Shown: one piece after another, positions 44,101 through 55,400 of the stretch | Layout: each line of letters starts with the position of its first letter | Position numbering within the stretch: the stretch's first letter is position 1 | The notes under the pieces: generated by a model | Database searches by the model: none | Told to the model about the DNA's origin: nothing | What the model saw: only the letters and a program-made list of their open reading frames with translations | Assembly (NCBI RefSeq): GCF_947507565.1 | Contig: NC_089192.1 | Span: 1,980,690 to 2,044,689 of the forward strand | Source: Oscarella lobularis | Lineage: Eukaryota; Porifera; Homoscleromorpha; Homosclerophorida; Oscarellidae | Direction of reading: 5' to 3' | DNA length: 64,000 nt | Translations under genes and position numbers: made by a program

Positions 44101-47100
44101 TCTTCCTGTATCGCGATTAATTGGCAGGTACGTTACAATTGCTATTTTTTTGAGAGATTGGCATGACGCTTGTAATTAAAATTTAGTAAAGGGATAAAAG
44201 TTCTACGAGCCGCGACTCCAAGCAGTTTGACGCACGTACTTCTTTCCCTCGGCTTTTTCAATCCTGAAAGAGATCCGCTTTTTTATCAAAGGTATGTTAT
44301 ACTTATTGACACCTTTCTTTTTATGCCAATTTGTCTTTGTCCTAGAACAATTCTTATTACGGTCATTGATTCAAACGGATTTTCTACTCCTGTTGTTGGC
44401 GTTACTGTTAGGTTTGTTGGAAAGAACGACGATGAACCTGTCTTAGCAATCGGAAGTAAAGTTTTGCTACTGCATGTAAAAGAAAGCACTGACGGTAATT
44501 TCTTTTTGAAGCGCCTGTTGCACGATACGAAGAAGGCAGTCGAGCTTCTCTTCATGTCACCAGCAATTCACTCACTCTTACGGACCCGGATCATGAAATG
44601 TAATTTTATTCGATCATTTTCACACTATGTTCGACGGATTTTATGTTAATTAACAGCCATCTTATGCAATCTGCCACGGCAAGAATTTTGTCAAGTGGAA
44701 GTGGGACTTTGGCAATTAGAGGTCACAGTGAAGTAGTTGAGACAGAGGTAATATTTCTGAGCAGTGTTTAATTTACTGCTTTTATTTACGAACGAACGTT
44801 CTACAAGGTAAAAGAGGATGGGAAATTAATTTCTTTCACTGGAAATGCATCGACTGTTTTTTTTCAAGATCTTCTCAATAATGTCACTTACACTAATTTG
44901 TAATGCAATGCATATATAATATTGAGAAACTTTATAGTATTCGATTTTAGGGAATCGGATTTTGAAGGATTGGACGACGTCACTATCGAGTTTGAAGTAT
45001 TTGACGGAAAGTTCAGGACAACCGCCACTGTTCTGTGCGTCCACGACAAAAGTGGCTATTATTTGTTCTATAGCGGTTTTTTCAGCGTCCGGCTAATTGA
45101 TTTTAACCTTGCTCCGTTCGTAACATTGACCCAAGATGAATTGCTTTACACAGAAGGACATCCACCAAGTTTTCTCCCGAATGGTAGTGTCACCGTAACG
45201 GATCCCAATGACGTGAACATGACGGGGTAATCCTTCTTTATTTAATTCAACATCTTATCTCGACGATTTTGACAATATTTTCTTTTTGATAAAGAGCAAC
45301 GGTTAGACTTGTGAATGGGCACGATGGTGACGGGTTGGTTTTGAATTCGTCTGTCGCGGCGGCATTTGGTATAAATATTGAAAGCGACAGCAAAAATCAG
45401 TTTGTGGTACACCTGAAGCGTGTCCGTAGAGAGACGTTTTCTGTATGTTTTTGTTTTATCGCAGAGACTATATGGAAGCGCTGGAATCAAATATTACGAA
45501 ATAGTATTGTCGTCTTTCGGTTTTGTCAACAATTTGAGCCCTCCTGTCAATCTTTCATCAGACACAAGGTTAATACTTTAGATTTTTTATTGCGCTTTCA
45601 TAAATGACTTGTGTTGAAAGAATGGCTTATGTGACTGTGAACGATGGGCAGAACAGCAGCGCTCCAGCCATGCTTCGCATCTTGGTCACTCCTGTGAACG
45701 ACGGTCCAATTCTACGTTTCTCGCCGTCCAGTCAGCCTCCTCAGTTTGCTTCACCTGCAGATAGATCTCATTCGATTACATACATCGAGAACGGAGCGCC
45801 TGTAACCATCTTTCCCATGTCTACTATACTGATTGATGTGGACAGTTTCTTTGCTGGCAATGCGATGCTTTCATTCAGCACGTCTCGTGCTGGAGACATC
45901 ATACTCGTCGATGAAAGCGTTGCTAATGGACACGGAGTGACCATTGTTGAATCGGGCACAGGCGTCGTTTATCTGAGCGGCGTTGCCTCTTTGGCTGCTT
46001 ATCTTGAGGTACAAATTAGCATATGTTAGTTTCTCTTTGGTGTCTTTACCTTCCTTGTAACGGTAGATATTGGGTTCGGCCACGTATGACAACACCGTCT
46101 CTGAACCAGCGAGAGTCGTGTCTCAGATCACGGTTGCTGTTTGGGACAAAGAGGGATCTGCAAGCTTGCCAGTATTTGTGAACGTCTCCACCGTCTTTGT
46201 CAATGATGGTTCGCAATTGGATTTGGGCGTCGGGATAGGAAATGACGATCGCATGAGCTTCACAGAGAATCAGAACGTTGGCCAGCACGTCGTCAGTCGA
46301 CCACACGACGTCCTTATTGACGATTCAACTGAAGGAAACAGCATTTCCAAAATGACAGTGGAATTGACGTAAGAAAGGGCACTGACGAAATGTATGTGAA
46401 TATTATCAGATATTGTTACAGAGCAATTTATCCTGACAAACTTGATGCCGATGAGTACATCTTCCTACGAAATCCGACAGCATGTCCCGGCCTGACGGTG
46501 TGTATAAAGAATCTACCATTGTAATTTTGTAATTTACGATGTCTTTTGTTAGTATGAACCCGATCGATCAAGTAAACTTCTCACATTCACCGGTGAAGAC
46601 AGTGGCAAGGTCTGTTATATAATCGTCATTCGACACAAATGGTGCTACTGCGCAATGTTTTCTTTCTCTATGTAGATTTATGCATGCGTGGTTGGACGTT
46701 TATTTTACGCGTCTGCGGCTGCCGAACCAACAATTTTCATCAGCGACGTTTCTCGTGTGAAAATTGGTCGCAAGGTGTGGTTTCATATATTTAATTCCTA
46801 ATATGCGATTAACACTCATCTTTCATAGATCGTTTTTACAGTTGTTGACAACGGGCAACCACCGGCAAACAGCAGTGGAGTTTCACATGTAGACATCATC
46901 ACTATCAACGACAACCCACCGGATTTCTTGATCCAAGGTGGAATGGAATGCGTTGCTGAGAAAAACAGCCGTCATCGTCGTCGTCGTCGTCGTGAAGTGG
47001 AGGAGAAAAAAGAGATAAGTGCAGATATGCGCACGGAGGCGTTCAGTCAAAAGCGAAAGGTTCGTATAATTAAGTATTAAATTGAAGCGTTCTGAAAATA

Positions 47101-47784
47101 AATTTTTGTCTATTTCTCTAGAGAGTTCAAGTGACGTCTGTTCAAGTCGAAGAGCCATCGAATGACGGCGTCCTTCCGGGGACAACTGTTTTTGTCAAGT
47201 TCTCACACGACACAAATACGCCGCCAGTTCTAAGTCGATCTCAGTTGATGAAACTTATCAGCTTCTTACCCAAACACTTGAACGATGTTCCTGCCGTTGG
47301 CTTGTGGGATGACAATCGCACTTTGGGAATCGTTTTTCCAACTGGCGCCTTCTACCCTGGCGGCGTGGCTCCAGTTAGAGCAAAAGATATTACACTCACG
47401 TTCGTGGATAATAATCACGGTAAATTGTTAATTAGTAGTCTGCGAGTCTTTATGCATATTGTCTCTATAGTCGATCCGTGCGACTCGCATCACTCGCAGG
47501 ACGACGGCGTGTTTCACTCTTCTGGAATTCCATGCCGCGTCACTGGCACGTATGGCGTGACGTATGAGAAGTCTTCCTTATCAAGAAAGAAAGCCGTTGT
47601 TGTTGACGAGGAGACGATCATTGTCGACTGGTTTGTCGTGGCTTTTGCAATGTTGGTCATTTTTGTCACGGCTGTCGCGGCAGCAGTGATTGGTTGGCGT
47701 CACAGAAGGTGCAATGTATTTTCTCGTAGAATTTATATCACTCACGTATTATATCTTTATTTCAGAGTCCGTCATGTGTACTGA
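41148..47784 (+). CDS. SGSG-repeat, Cys-rich, cadherin-like membrane protein (copy 2)
   Basis: Twenty-two exons: 41148-41220, 41730-43871, 43926-43979, 44030-44127, 44187-44291, 44346-44455, 44512-44599, 44657-44747, 44808-44899, 44951-45034, 45086-45226, 45295-45421, 45465-45568, 45621-46008, 46067-46368, 46422-46497, 46553-46609, 46676-46774, 46829-47059, 47122-47419, 47471-47708, 47766-47784. They sum to 5017 nt, one more than a multiple of three. The extra base is a T in the run 43616-43622 (seven T where copy 1 has TTCTTT), which shifts the frame in the third DUF4215 repeat. Otherwise: signal peptide, short Thr/Pro region, SGSG array (about 115-540), three DUF4215-type repeats, cadherin-like repeats, TM helix (VVAFAMLVIFVTAVAAAVIG) and tail RRVRHVY. 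All splice sites are intact. A pseudogene or an assembly error are both possible. Confidence 0.85.
41998..43292 (+). repeat. 42-bp in-frame repeat encoding PPEASGSGSLETLA
   Basis: About 31 copies of a 14-codon unit. Each presents Ser-Gly-Ser-Gly preceded by Glu-Ala and followed within a few residues by Glu, with variants PEESGSG, PESSGSG and LETT. The frame is kept across the whole array. SGSG flanked by acidic residues is the classic context for xylosylation and glycosaminoglycan chain attachment. Confidence 0.95.
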
Positions 47785-48144
47785 GCAGTGTGCAGAGACT
47801 CAGGCTGAATGCTTATGCGCTTTTTTTTGTCGTTGTTTTGCGCCTGAATAGTATCTTCTGTTTTAGGTCATTATTCGTCTGCTGAAGTGATGATGCATTG
47901 GATGTTTTGCGCAATATGTGCCGGTGCCTTTTCTCGCAACGTCTCTCTATTTAGGGTGGACGACTTTGCAAGGAAACCAAAGAAAAACTGTTGACCCTTC
48001 ACGGATATACGAGCCACGTGTCATTCTGCGCCAAATAATAACATAAACGTTTGCTCGGAGACGATGGTTTGCTTGATTTTCCGACAGCATCGACGCTATT
48101 TCTTACGTTTCAGTTAGATTATCGTAGATCGGCTTTCGCCTCCT

Positions 48145-49990
48145 GGTATCTGAATCCGGGTATCATAAGTGTTTTATCCGGGTAATGGTCAAGGTAGCGT
48201 AGATTTTTGCCTCAATTTTGGCAGGACGCGTTCGGCCATCAGTACGATGGTTTCTGAAGCAGCTTTTCTAGCCGCTGACTTCTTTAAGAACAAGTGAGGC
48301 TCCCTTAGGTGTCTCACCAACAGATTTTCGCTTTGCGAAGCGGAAGGTAAAGCTTGCAACGCGAGTTCAGGTATTCCGTTTAACGGTATCCTAATGGCCT
48401 ACGCTTAGACGCTTTAGGTGACGCAATTCATTTGTTCCCCATCGCCCTTGAGCCGAATTCATCCGTCGCCATTTCGAAGCTCGTCTCTCCTCTTTCGTAT
48501 GTCGAATTCTGTTCTCCAATGCTCGACGGTAAGCTATAAGGTCGGTCTCCATATGGCTTGAATTACGCACGCGGGCGATTTTCACAACGGCCGCCGCGAG
48601 CCAAAATCCCGTGGCCCTAGTAATCCTGAACCCTAAAGGGGCCTCACCAGTTTACCCTAATGGGCTATCATATGCATGTACATTTAGGTTGAAGTGTACC
48701 GATTGCACATCAAAGCAAAGTACAAAGAGCTTTCACTGCGCTGTACTCACAAGTAGGTAAACTCTTGTTGCTTACATCTGTAGTCAACATAGCTTCTAAT
48801 TAAGGGCCTTTGGTATATGATCTCATTACATTAGCGTAGCCTAGCTGTGGTATATGCAAGGACCTTCGACCGTACCCACAGCACGCGAGAGTCCCTCTTT
48901 GAATGCGCGGGAGATGTCATAACTCTAGCTGCTACGAAACATCAAAAAATCTCAGCGGACGCCACATGTACACAAAGAATTCAAAAGAGATACACAAACA
49001 GACGCGACCTATACTTGGAAAGCCAGTGCATGGTCCAACTTCTTGATGAAGTTATTTCCTTCTCCCTCGCCAAATGTTCCTTACCTCGTTCGCCGTATTT
49101 CTGAAACCTTCTCTCATGGCAACTTACGTGCGCCTTATCTTTCTTTTACGCCTGTCTCCCCTTCCTTCGAAGGGCACCTCACCTCTACGCTGTGTTCAAA
49201 TTCGCGTCCTAATCTGCGTTATTAGAGGAAGATCCTTAGACGTTGCTCGGACAGCAAGAAGTTTTAGGTGACCATCAAGTACAGGTTTGCATTATAGCAA
49301 GTTTTCTTGTAGCTGTAGGCTAATATAGGTAGTTGTGATCGACCGAGGTCTGACCTAGTCTGGGGACCAGACCTCTTCTGACCTAGCTCTTCCACTGCGA
49401 GCAAAGTGGTCTTCATGGCCCCCAGGTCTGGCTCTGGTACGTCAGTGGTTATCTTAACTTTAGTATGAAGATTGACGACGTGTTTGAAGAGACTCCTCGT
49501 CTCAGCTGCACTTCACCATTGTCAAGAATATCGTGATAACTAACGTAGTCACGTCCTCCAAGAACTACATATAGCACTTCTCGATAAAATGTGGCGCACC
49601 TGGCTCATTTTGTGCATATACATCTTCGTAGGGCAATATTGGCAGGTGTATAGTCCTCCGTTTATTCCGCGCCCTGGTGGGAGGGTCTCTCAAACGTGAT
49701 CGCCCTGGAGCAGAGCGGAGCATGCTCGCCCGCTAGTTAGGTAACAATAGGGGTTAGCCAATTAGTACTCAAAGACGCGTTCTTCAAAATATTTTTGGCT
49801 GGGCAAAGGTCTAGAAGCCCTAGGAACATGTGAATGTCACATTATCGCACGGGGCACGAAAAAGCTTTTATTTGTGCTTCGACGGCTTTTTCATTTACGC
49901 TGCGGATTAGCAGATAATCGGCCAGAAAGACAAAAACTCGCCTGCTGCTAGAGAACTTGGGCCTCCAATTTCGCGAATAATAGCTGAAAT
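48145..49990. other. Intergenic, no supported gene
   Basis: Only short ORFs. No recognisable domain or repeat apart from the end of the duplication at 48143. Confidence 0.35.
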
Positions 49991-50009
49991 TTCACGTACG
50001 CTTAGGAGA

Positions 50010-50423
50010 ATGTTTACTATCAGCCTCTCATCTGATTTGGCGAGAAAATTTAATTCGAAGCATCCGTACGGCGAGGATGACGACGGGGGTAGAATGATGG
50101 ATTTGACCAAAAAATCCGACGTTTACAGCTACGGCGCTGTGCCCTGGGAAATTCGGGAAAAAGAGCGTCCATATAAAGGTTTTCTTAGTGTTAGTCACTA
50201 GTCTTCGCAGTGCACTCGAATGTATCTCCTAGGTATGTCGAATGAGCTCATCCGCCTACATGTCAAAGATGGAGGTGAGCTTCCAAAAGGCCGAGCAACG
50301 AATGTTCCGCAGTTTTTTGATGATCTATTTAAGCAAAGCGTCCAACTCAAGCCGCAGGAGAGGCCCACGTTTCGTGAGGCCTTTCTAATGATAATGGAAG
50401 CCGAAAAAAGTCTGCATCAGTAA
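50010..50423 (+). pseudogene. Tyrosine-kinase C-lobe remnant
   Basis: Two blocks, to 50178 and from 50233, are joined by a 54-nt GT-AG intron in phase 1. They carry KKSDVYSYGA..WEIREKERPYKG (subdomain IX) and a C-terminal helix region with QERPTFREAF (subdomain XI), ending at a proper stop. Upstream reads SSDLARKF where kinases normally have S-D-F-G-L-A-R, so the DFG motif seems to have lost Phe-Gly, and nothing of the N-lobe or catalytic loop is found upstream. It differs from the insulin-receptor-like gene and probably derives from another tyrosine kinase. Confidence 0.65.
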
Positions 50424-50429
50424 ACCAGC

Positions 50430-51105
50430 AGCTCCAAATTATTGGTAAGGCGTATTATGATACATACCCCGTCCCTCTCTCCCTTCCCCTACTTTTCGTT
50501 ATGTACCTCTATTTCCATTGTTTATGTGAGAACTCTTAGTATCACGGATTTTGTGGACATTTTGTTATCTTTCAATTATGCTTGGTATGACGAACTTTTT
50601 TTTGTATTTTAATCGAAAATCTGTTTTAGATTTGTTGTAGCGTACGCTAGTGCCTTACGTCATTATCTCGCCGGTCGCCACGCATTCGACGATTTCGTCG
50701 CTTTTCTCGACGCTCTTTTACTCGTCGAGATCAGTATTGCTTTAGGCATCGTCGCACGAACCAATCGGACGCTTTGGAGGCTGAGCTGCGCCGCCCTCCG
50801 AGTCTGTGGAAACGCCGAAGCAAATTCAATGCAAAAGCGCTATTTTTTCGACTGCAAACAGGTCCTGTTGAACGTAAATCTTACATTATCCACCGTGGTA
50901 CGACGAAAAGCATCGCTGCAATGTTGAACAAGTCACGGGGACCCCGAAAGGTAAGCAGTTCGCACCACGCAGTTCCATGCATGCAGTCAAACGATTTTTT
51001 TCGCGGCAAATAAATATTAGACAGATGACGAACAAAACGTAGTAGAATAGAAAAATCGCAATTTGAGTAGGGACTCACACAGACCAGTAGTAAGACATAA
51101 GGGTT
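50430..51105. other. Intergenic, no supported gene
   Basis: No domain-bearing ORF and no repeat noted. Confidence 0.3.
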
Positions 51106-51107
51106 TG

Positions 51108-51136
51108 TTAGACATTCTTTTGATCATTGGCTATAC

Positions 51137-51169
<33 letters not shown>

Positions 51170-51380
51170 CGTCTTCTTCAAACGCTTCATTGCTACCAAT
51201 CTCCTCTTTATGTATTTTTGGTGGTGGTACTATAGAGACTATAGAAGATAGATACATAAGCCTTGCTTTTGAGACCTTTTCCGCTTCCTCATATTGTCGC
51301 CTTTGCATTAGAAAAGCGCCTTGAAGTTGTAGACACACGGCTTCGATCAACGGAGTCGTAGCCCGCGATTGAAAAGCTAA
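51108..51380 (-). CDS. TPR-like exon fragment with poly-His run
   Basis: A minus-strand exon-like frame begins after a TTTTTAG acceptor near 51380 and reads CLQLQGAFLMQRRQYEEAEK, which fits one tetratricopeptide helix pair, followed by a possible GTCTCA donor. Read straight on, it runs into PPPKIHKEE and a stretch of nine histidines made by an ATG/CAT microsatellite (51139-51168). No flanking exons were identified, so this is either a gene fragment or part of a small unrecognised gene. Confidence 0.3.
51139..51168. repeat. (ATG)n microsatellite
   Basis: About ten consecutive ATG trinucleotides on the + strand, CAT on the minus strand. Confidence 0.95.
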
Positions 51381-51429
51381 AAACAAACAATTTAATATTA
51401 TGATTCCTCGTATATAAATAACCAAGGAG

Positions 51430-51654
51430 GAAAAGCTTAAAAAGAAACAGCAGCAGATGGTGTCTGATTATCTCGAATCAAATGAGGCGCTTTCAAGTCT
51501 TGAAAATTATGAAGTAAGCACGAAATTACTTTGGGACTTAGGCGGCAAAGAAACGTATCTCACAACTCATGCTGCATTAATGCCAACTGAGTCACTCTAC
51601 ACAGTCTGCGCTTATTTGCTGGCCATTGACATTAGCATACATATAAAGTCTTAA
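51430..51654 (+). pseudogene. Roc (Roco-family GTPase) fragment
   Basis: The frame reads EEKLKKKQQQMVSDYLESN, then STKLLWDLGGKETYLTTHAA and LMPTESLYTV. The W-D-x-G-G-K-E-x-Y-x-x-T-H segment corresponds to switch II of Roc-type GTPases (usually W-D-F-A-G-Q-E-x-Y-x-x-T-H). The P-loop and the G4/G5 motifs are missing and the frame ends soon after, so it looks like an isolated remnant of a Roco gene. Weak but specific motif match. Confidence 0.45.
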
Positions 51655-51659
51655 TTAGT

Positions 51660-52420
51660 CCAGTGAAAGGCGTTCGCAGTTCTTCGATGTTGAGGAGGCA
51701 AAGTCTGCGCCCACTCGCAGAGTACTAAAAAAGGATTAAAAATCGAAAACCTTTTTTTTTCATGACGTTTATTTTTCTCGACTTCTGTGTACACGACAGA
51801 ATACGCGCGTTAGAAATGAAATTGTAATTTTCTATTGGGGGCGAAGGCCCCCGCATTTTTGTACGCCACTGGGATAGAGTTGTACACTATCATTGCTCTC
51901 GCCTCGTAGTCATTAGACGATACACATATATACTCATGCACTCTGCACGGCATATGGCCGCTTAGAAATCAATTAATTGAGATGCATGCATAGAGACATC
52001 GCTTGACATTTTGTAAGATACATTTTTTAAATTAGGCTTTCTAACGGCTAGAACGAAAAGAAGTACAATTTCATTCAGGGTCCCATACTTTCGATTCTAT
52101 CAAGTCGTTACTTTCTATTCATGATAATTTAACTATTTAGTGTTGTCACCTTAGTATACTTTCGTCACGGTAACTTCCTTGTTTTGAACTACTCTTTGTC
52201 TCATTTTGAGATTCTTATTGTAAATTCTTACTGGGTCATTGTAAATAATCGCCGGCTCCGTCCTTCGCTCTGAGCATCGCAGTCAAAATTGCGGTTTTAA
52301 GTAATTTTGTCGCGCCTAAAAGTGTCTTGTTATGATATAGTATCTGAAGCCGGAAGCAGACCTGCGTCAGACAGTTACGCATCCCGGATTTTAAACCGAA
52401 ACTCTGTCTGTTGGTCGCTC
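51660..52420. other. Intergenic upstream of the receptor kinase
   Basis: AT-rich. No gene or repeat recognised. It should contain the promoter of the receptor kinase, but I could not identify a TATA element with confidence. Confidence 0.3.
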
Positions 52421-52423
52421 GTC

Positions 52424-55400
52424 ATGCGGATACCGTATTTTTTGATTGTGATGCTTACTGTTTCGCTCCTTTGCACGAACGCAATGAAAAGGAACTCGAA
52501 AGGTATCGATAAATCAACACTTAGTTCAGTCGGAACCGTCCTCCACCGCAATAAACCGTTTCTTTTGAAAGCGACGAATAGTTGTTCGGTTCAAGTAGCA
52601 TTCCAGCTCGTATTAGAAGAGTTTCACAAACGCGAGGAACGGCCCAGGCATGCATCCCATCCCGGTGTCGATCTTGCGGCTTCGATCTATATACCACATA
52701 TGTAGCGGTTTCGCGCCCCTCTGCACTAAAGCGCTTTTTAGAAAGTATGTCGTGGATTCGTGTTAGTTACAATGGTTGTTCATACGATTACCTCTACGCG
52801 GGGACCTAGGTCGCGTCCGTTATTTTTTCTTACGCAAGTAGTATGACGTGGCTATTTTTGGCGAGCATCTGGTCCTTCGCTTCCCTAATGTGTTGGCGCA
52901 AGCTGAACTAACAATTTACCACAAAACTGAACTAACAATTTACCACAGATGCACGCCGCGGCTGAGTAGTAGTTGCGCAAAAGAGTGTGTAGCCATACGC
53001 ATATGTGTGCAGGCGACACCCTGGAACTCTATAGTTATGGTTTCTGTTGTAGCCAGCCAGTTTGACATTTTTAGTTGAATGTTATAATTTTATTCTTTTT
53101 TTGCAGAAGATCGCTGCGCACGGGACTTCGAATTAAATACTCGTGTCGACGTTAGAAAACTCATTCAAAAGAATTGCACAAAAATTGACGGTTCACTTCA
53201 TATTACTGGCCTAGAGCCGGACAGCTGCTCAGATAATGGCCCTCTTTCCTTGGATACCGTTTCAACAATTACTGGATGTTTGTGGATTGAAAATCTCTCT
53301 GACGGCTACGAGAGCTTCGAGCAACTTCTACCAAATCTTCGCCAAATTGGCGGTAAATGCAGCAGTGCAAACGACGGTAACTACACCTTCGTCATTCAAT
53401 ATAACCGTTATCTACGAAAGTTCGGTCTTGACGCTCTAATCACGTTAGAAAACGGCTGCGCTAACATCGCCAATAACCCCCAGTTAGAAACGAATGTTTC
53501 TATTCTGGCGAGCGCAGAAGCGGACAATGGGAGCAAGTGCACGCCATGCGCCCATTCGAATCATTTCTATTGTCCACCCACGTTCTGTCGTGGCAACCAT
53601 TCTGTGTTTGATGAGTCTGACTTGCCAAAAGTCGAGCGATGTCTCGAGATTGAGGACAGCCTCTTTTTCTCCGGTAGTTGGAGCGACGATCACATGCCGA
53701 AGCTGGAACAGAGCTTGGGTCGGCTTAGGAAAATTCACGGCTATCTTGTCATAGCCAATACACGAGGACTAAAGAGTTTGTCATTTTTAAAGAGTTTAGT
53801 TTCAGTTGGCGGAAACGGAGCACCACAATGGAATAACAAGTGAGTCGAAACATGAATACGTAGAGTCGAACTTCGATTATCTGAGCACGAGATGTCTGTG
53901 ATTAGTCACTAAAAAAAGATAAACATGTAGCTGCGCTTCGTATTGTTGCGCAACTGAGAGGTAATCGGATAATCGAGGCCCAACTGTACAGACCATACAA
54001 TATACTGTCTACGCAGTTGGGTAGGCTATCTGCGTAATTGGGTGTAAAATGTTCGGGAGCTATCATATGTGTTCCCTTTAGGTATTTCTTTGCATTGTTT
54101 GATAATAGCGATTTGATGCATCTGTGGGAACACGCCAGACTTATTGATGTCAATGATACAGCGGCATTCATTCACGGAAATCCTTTTTTATGCCAGTGGG
54201 ATTACGAAATGTTGACCAAAAGTGTCTTTCGTCGTCGAACTCATCTTGGAGGAGGCAACTCACTTGTTGGACAGTGTAAGTCTAAATGTGTTGCTAATCA
54301 ATCGTAAATGAAAATTTAGCGTCTTCATAATTTTTCAGGTAACTGGTCGCCCGAGTCGAATGCTACGAGATTTCTTATCTTGGAAAAAAGTCACGAGACG
54401 ACTTTAACTGTTTCATGGAACCGAATTTACGAAAATGAAACTCAGTACTTCTATATCGGAACTGAGCTCTTCTACGCTGAAGTCATCAGTGATAGCGTCA
54501 ATGCTTCAACGAGCACTTGCCCCCCTTCTCTTACCGATATTTTACTGAGATCTAATACAACCTTTTTATCGCCTCAGCGCCTAAATATCGATGGAAAAAG
54601 AATCAAGCAACATATCGTGGGTCTGATGTCTGGTCGCAATTACGCCGTTTATGTTCGATCCAACGTATTATCGCTGAACAATACCGGAAAAGCACTGTTT
54701 GACTGTTCAAAAGTCGAAATCTTTTCTACTGGTTAGTACTAGTAGAATTTCTCTTTATATGCTACATTCTATATATCTGGGGGTCTTTCAGTCTCTTCTC
54801 TAAAACTCGAGCCACTCGCTAGGGAGAGCTCGTCAATCGCTTGGAGCATTGTCAGAAAACCCGACGACTTTCTTCTCTCTGTTAATAAGTACATCTTTGA
54901 AATGTTGGTTCTTAGTCCTTCTGAAGGTAAGATGTTTTGAGGCTCAGTAGTTCTTGCATGACCGTTTAGCAAGGGTGATTTAAAAGCTTTCTAAAATTGG
55001 CATAACTAATTTTTAAGCAGATTGTAGATTAAGAAGAAAACTGTAAACTATTGAAGTCTGTAGCAGGCAGAGTTCGGTATTTGCATAAAGGGCAAATATT
55101 GGATTTATATTTTGTTATTTGGTAAAGAAGGAGATGGTAAATATGTGCAGTAGTAAGCAGATGACTTTACTCTTTATAGCGATTACCTCGTTTACTCAAG
55201 TCGGCAAGTCGGCTATAGTTTAATTTTATGGTACTCTAGATTGCCACAAAGCTGATAAAGATGCTTCTGAAAACCTTGTTGGAGAGTTTAAGCGGGAACC
55301 CAGTGGCACGTGCCCTTGCCTGCGTAACTGCGGAGCTTTGTCTGGGAGCAGCAACGTCACAGATGCTGAACTTATCATTCGCCAGGGCAACAATAATTGC

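Larger units (their letters stand above)
39930..48143 (+). repeat. Inverted segmental duplication, arm B (8.2 kb)
   Basis: Counterpart of 1556-18155 in opposite orientation. It holds gene copy 2 with its flanks. Homology reaches about 1.2 kb upstream of the start codon (39930-41147), a gene-free stretch containing the ATACGGG palindrome at 40029-40052, and about 350 bp downstream of the stop. The arms are separated by about 21.8 kb. Confidence 0.9.
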
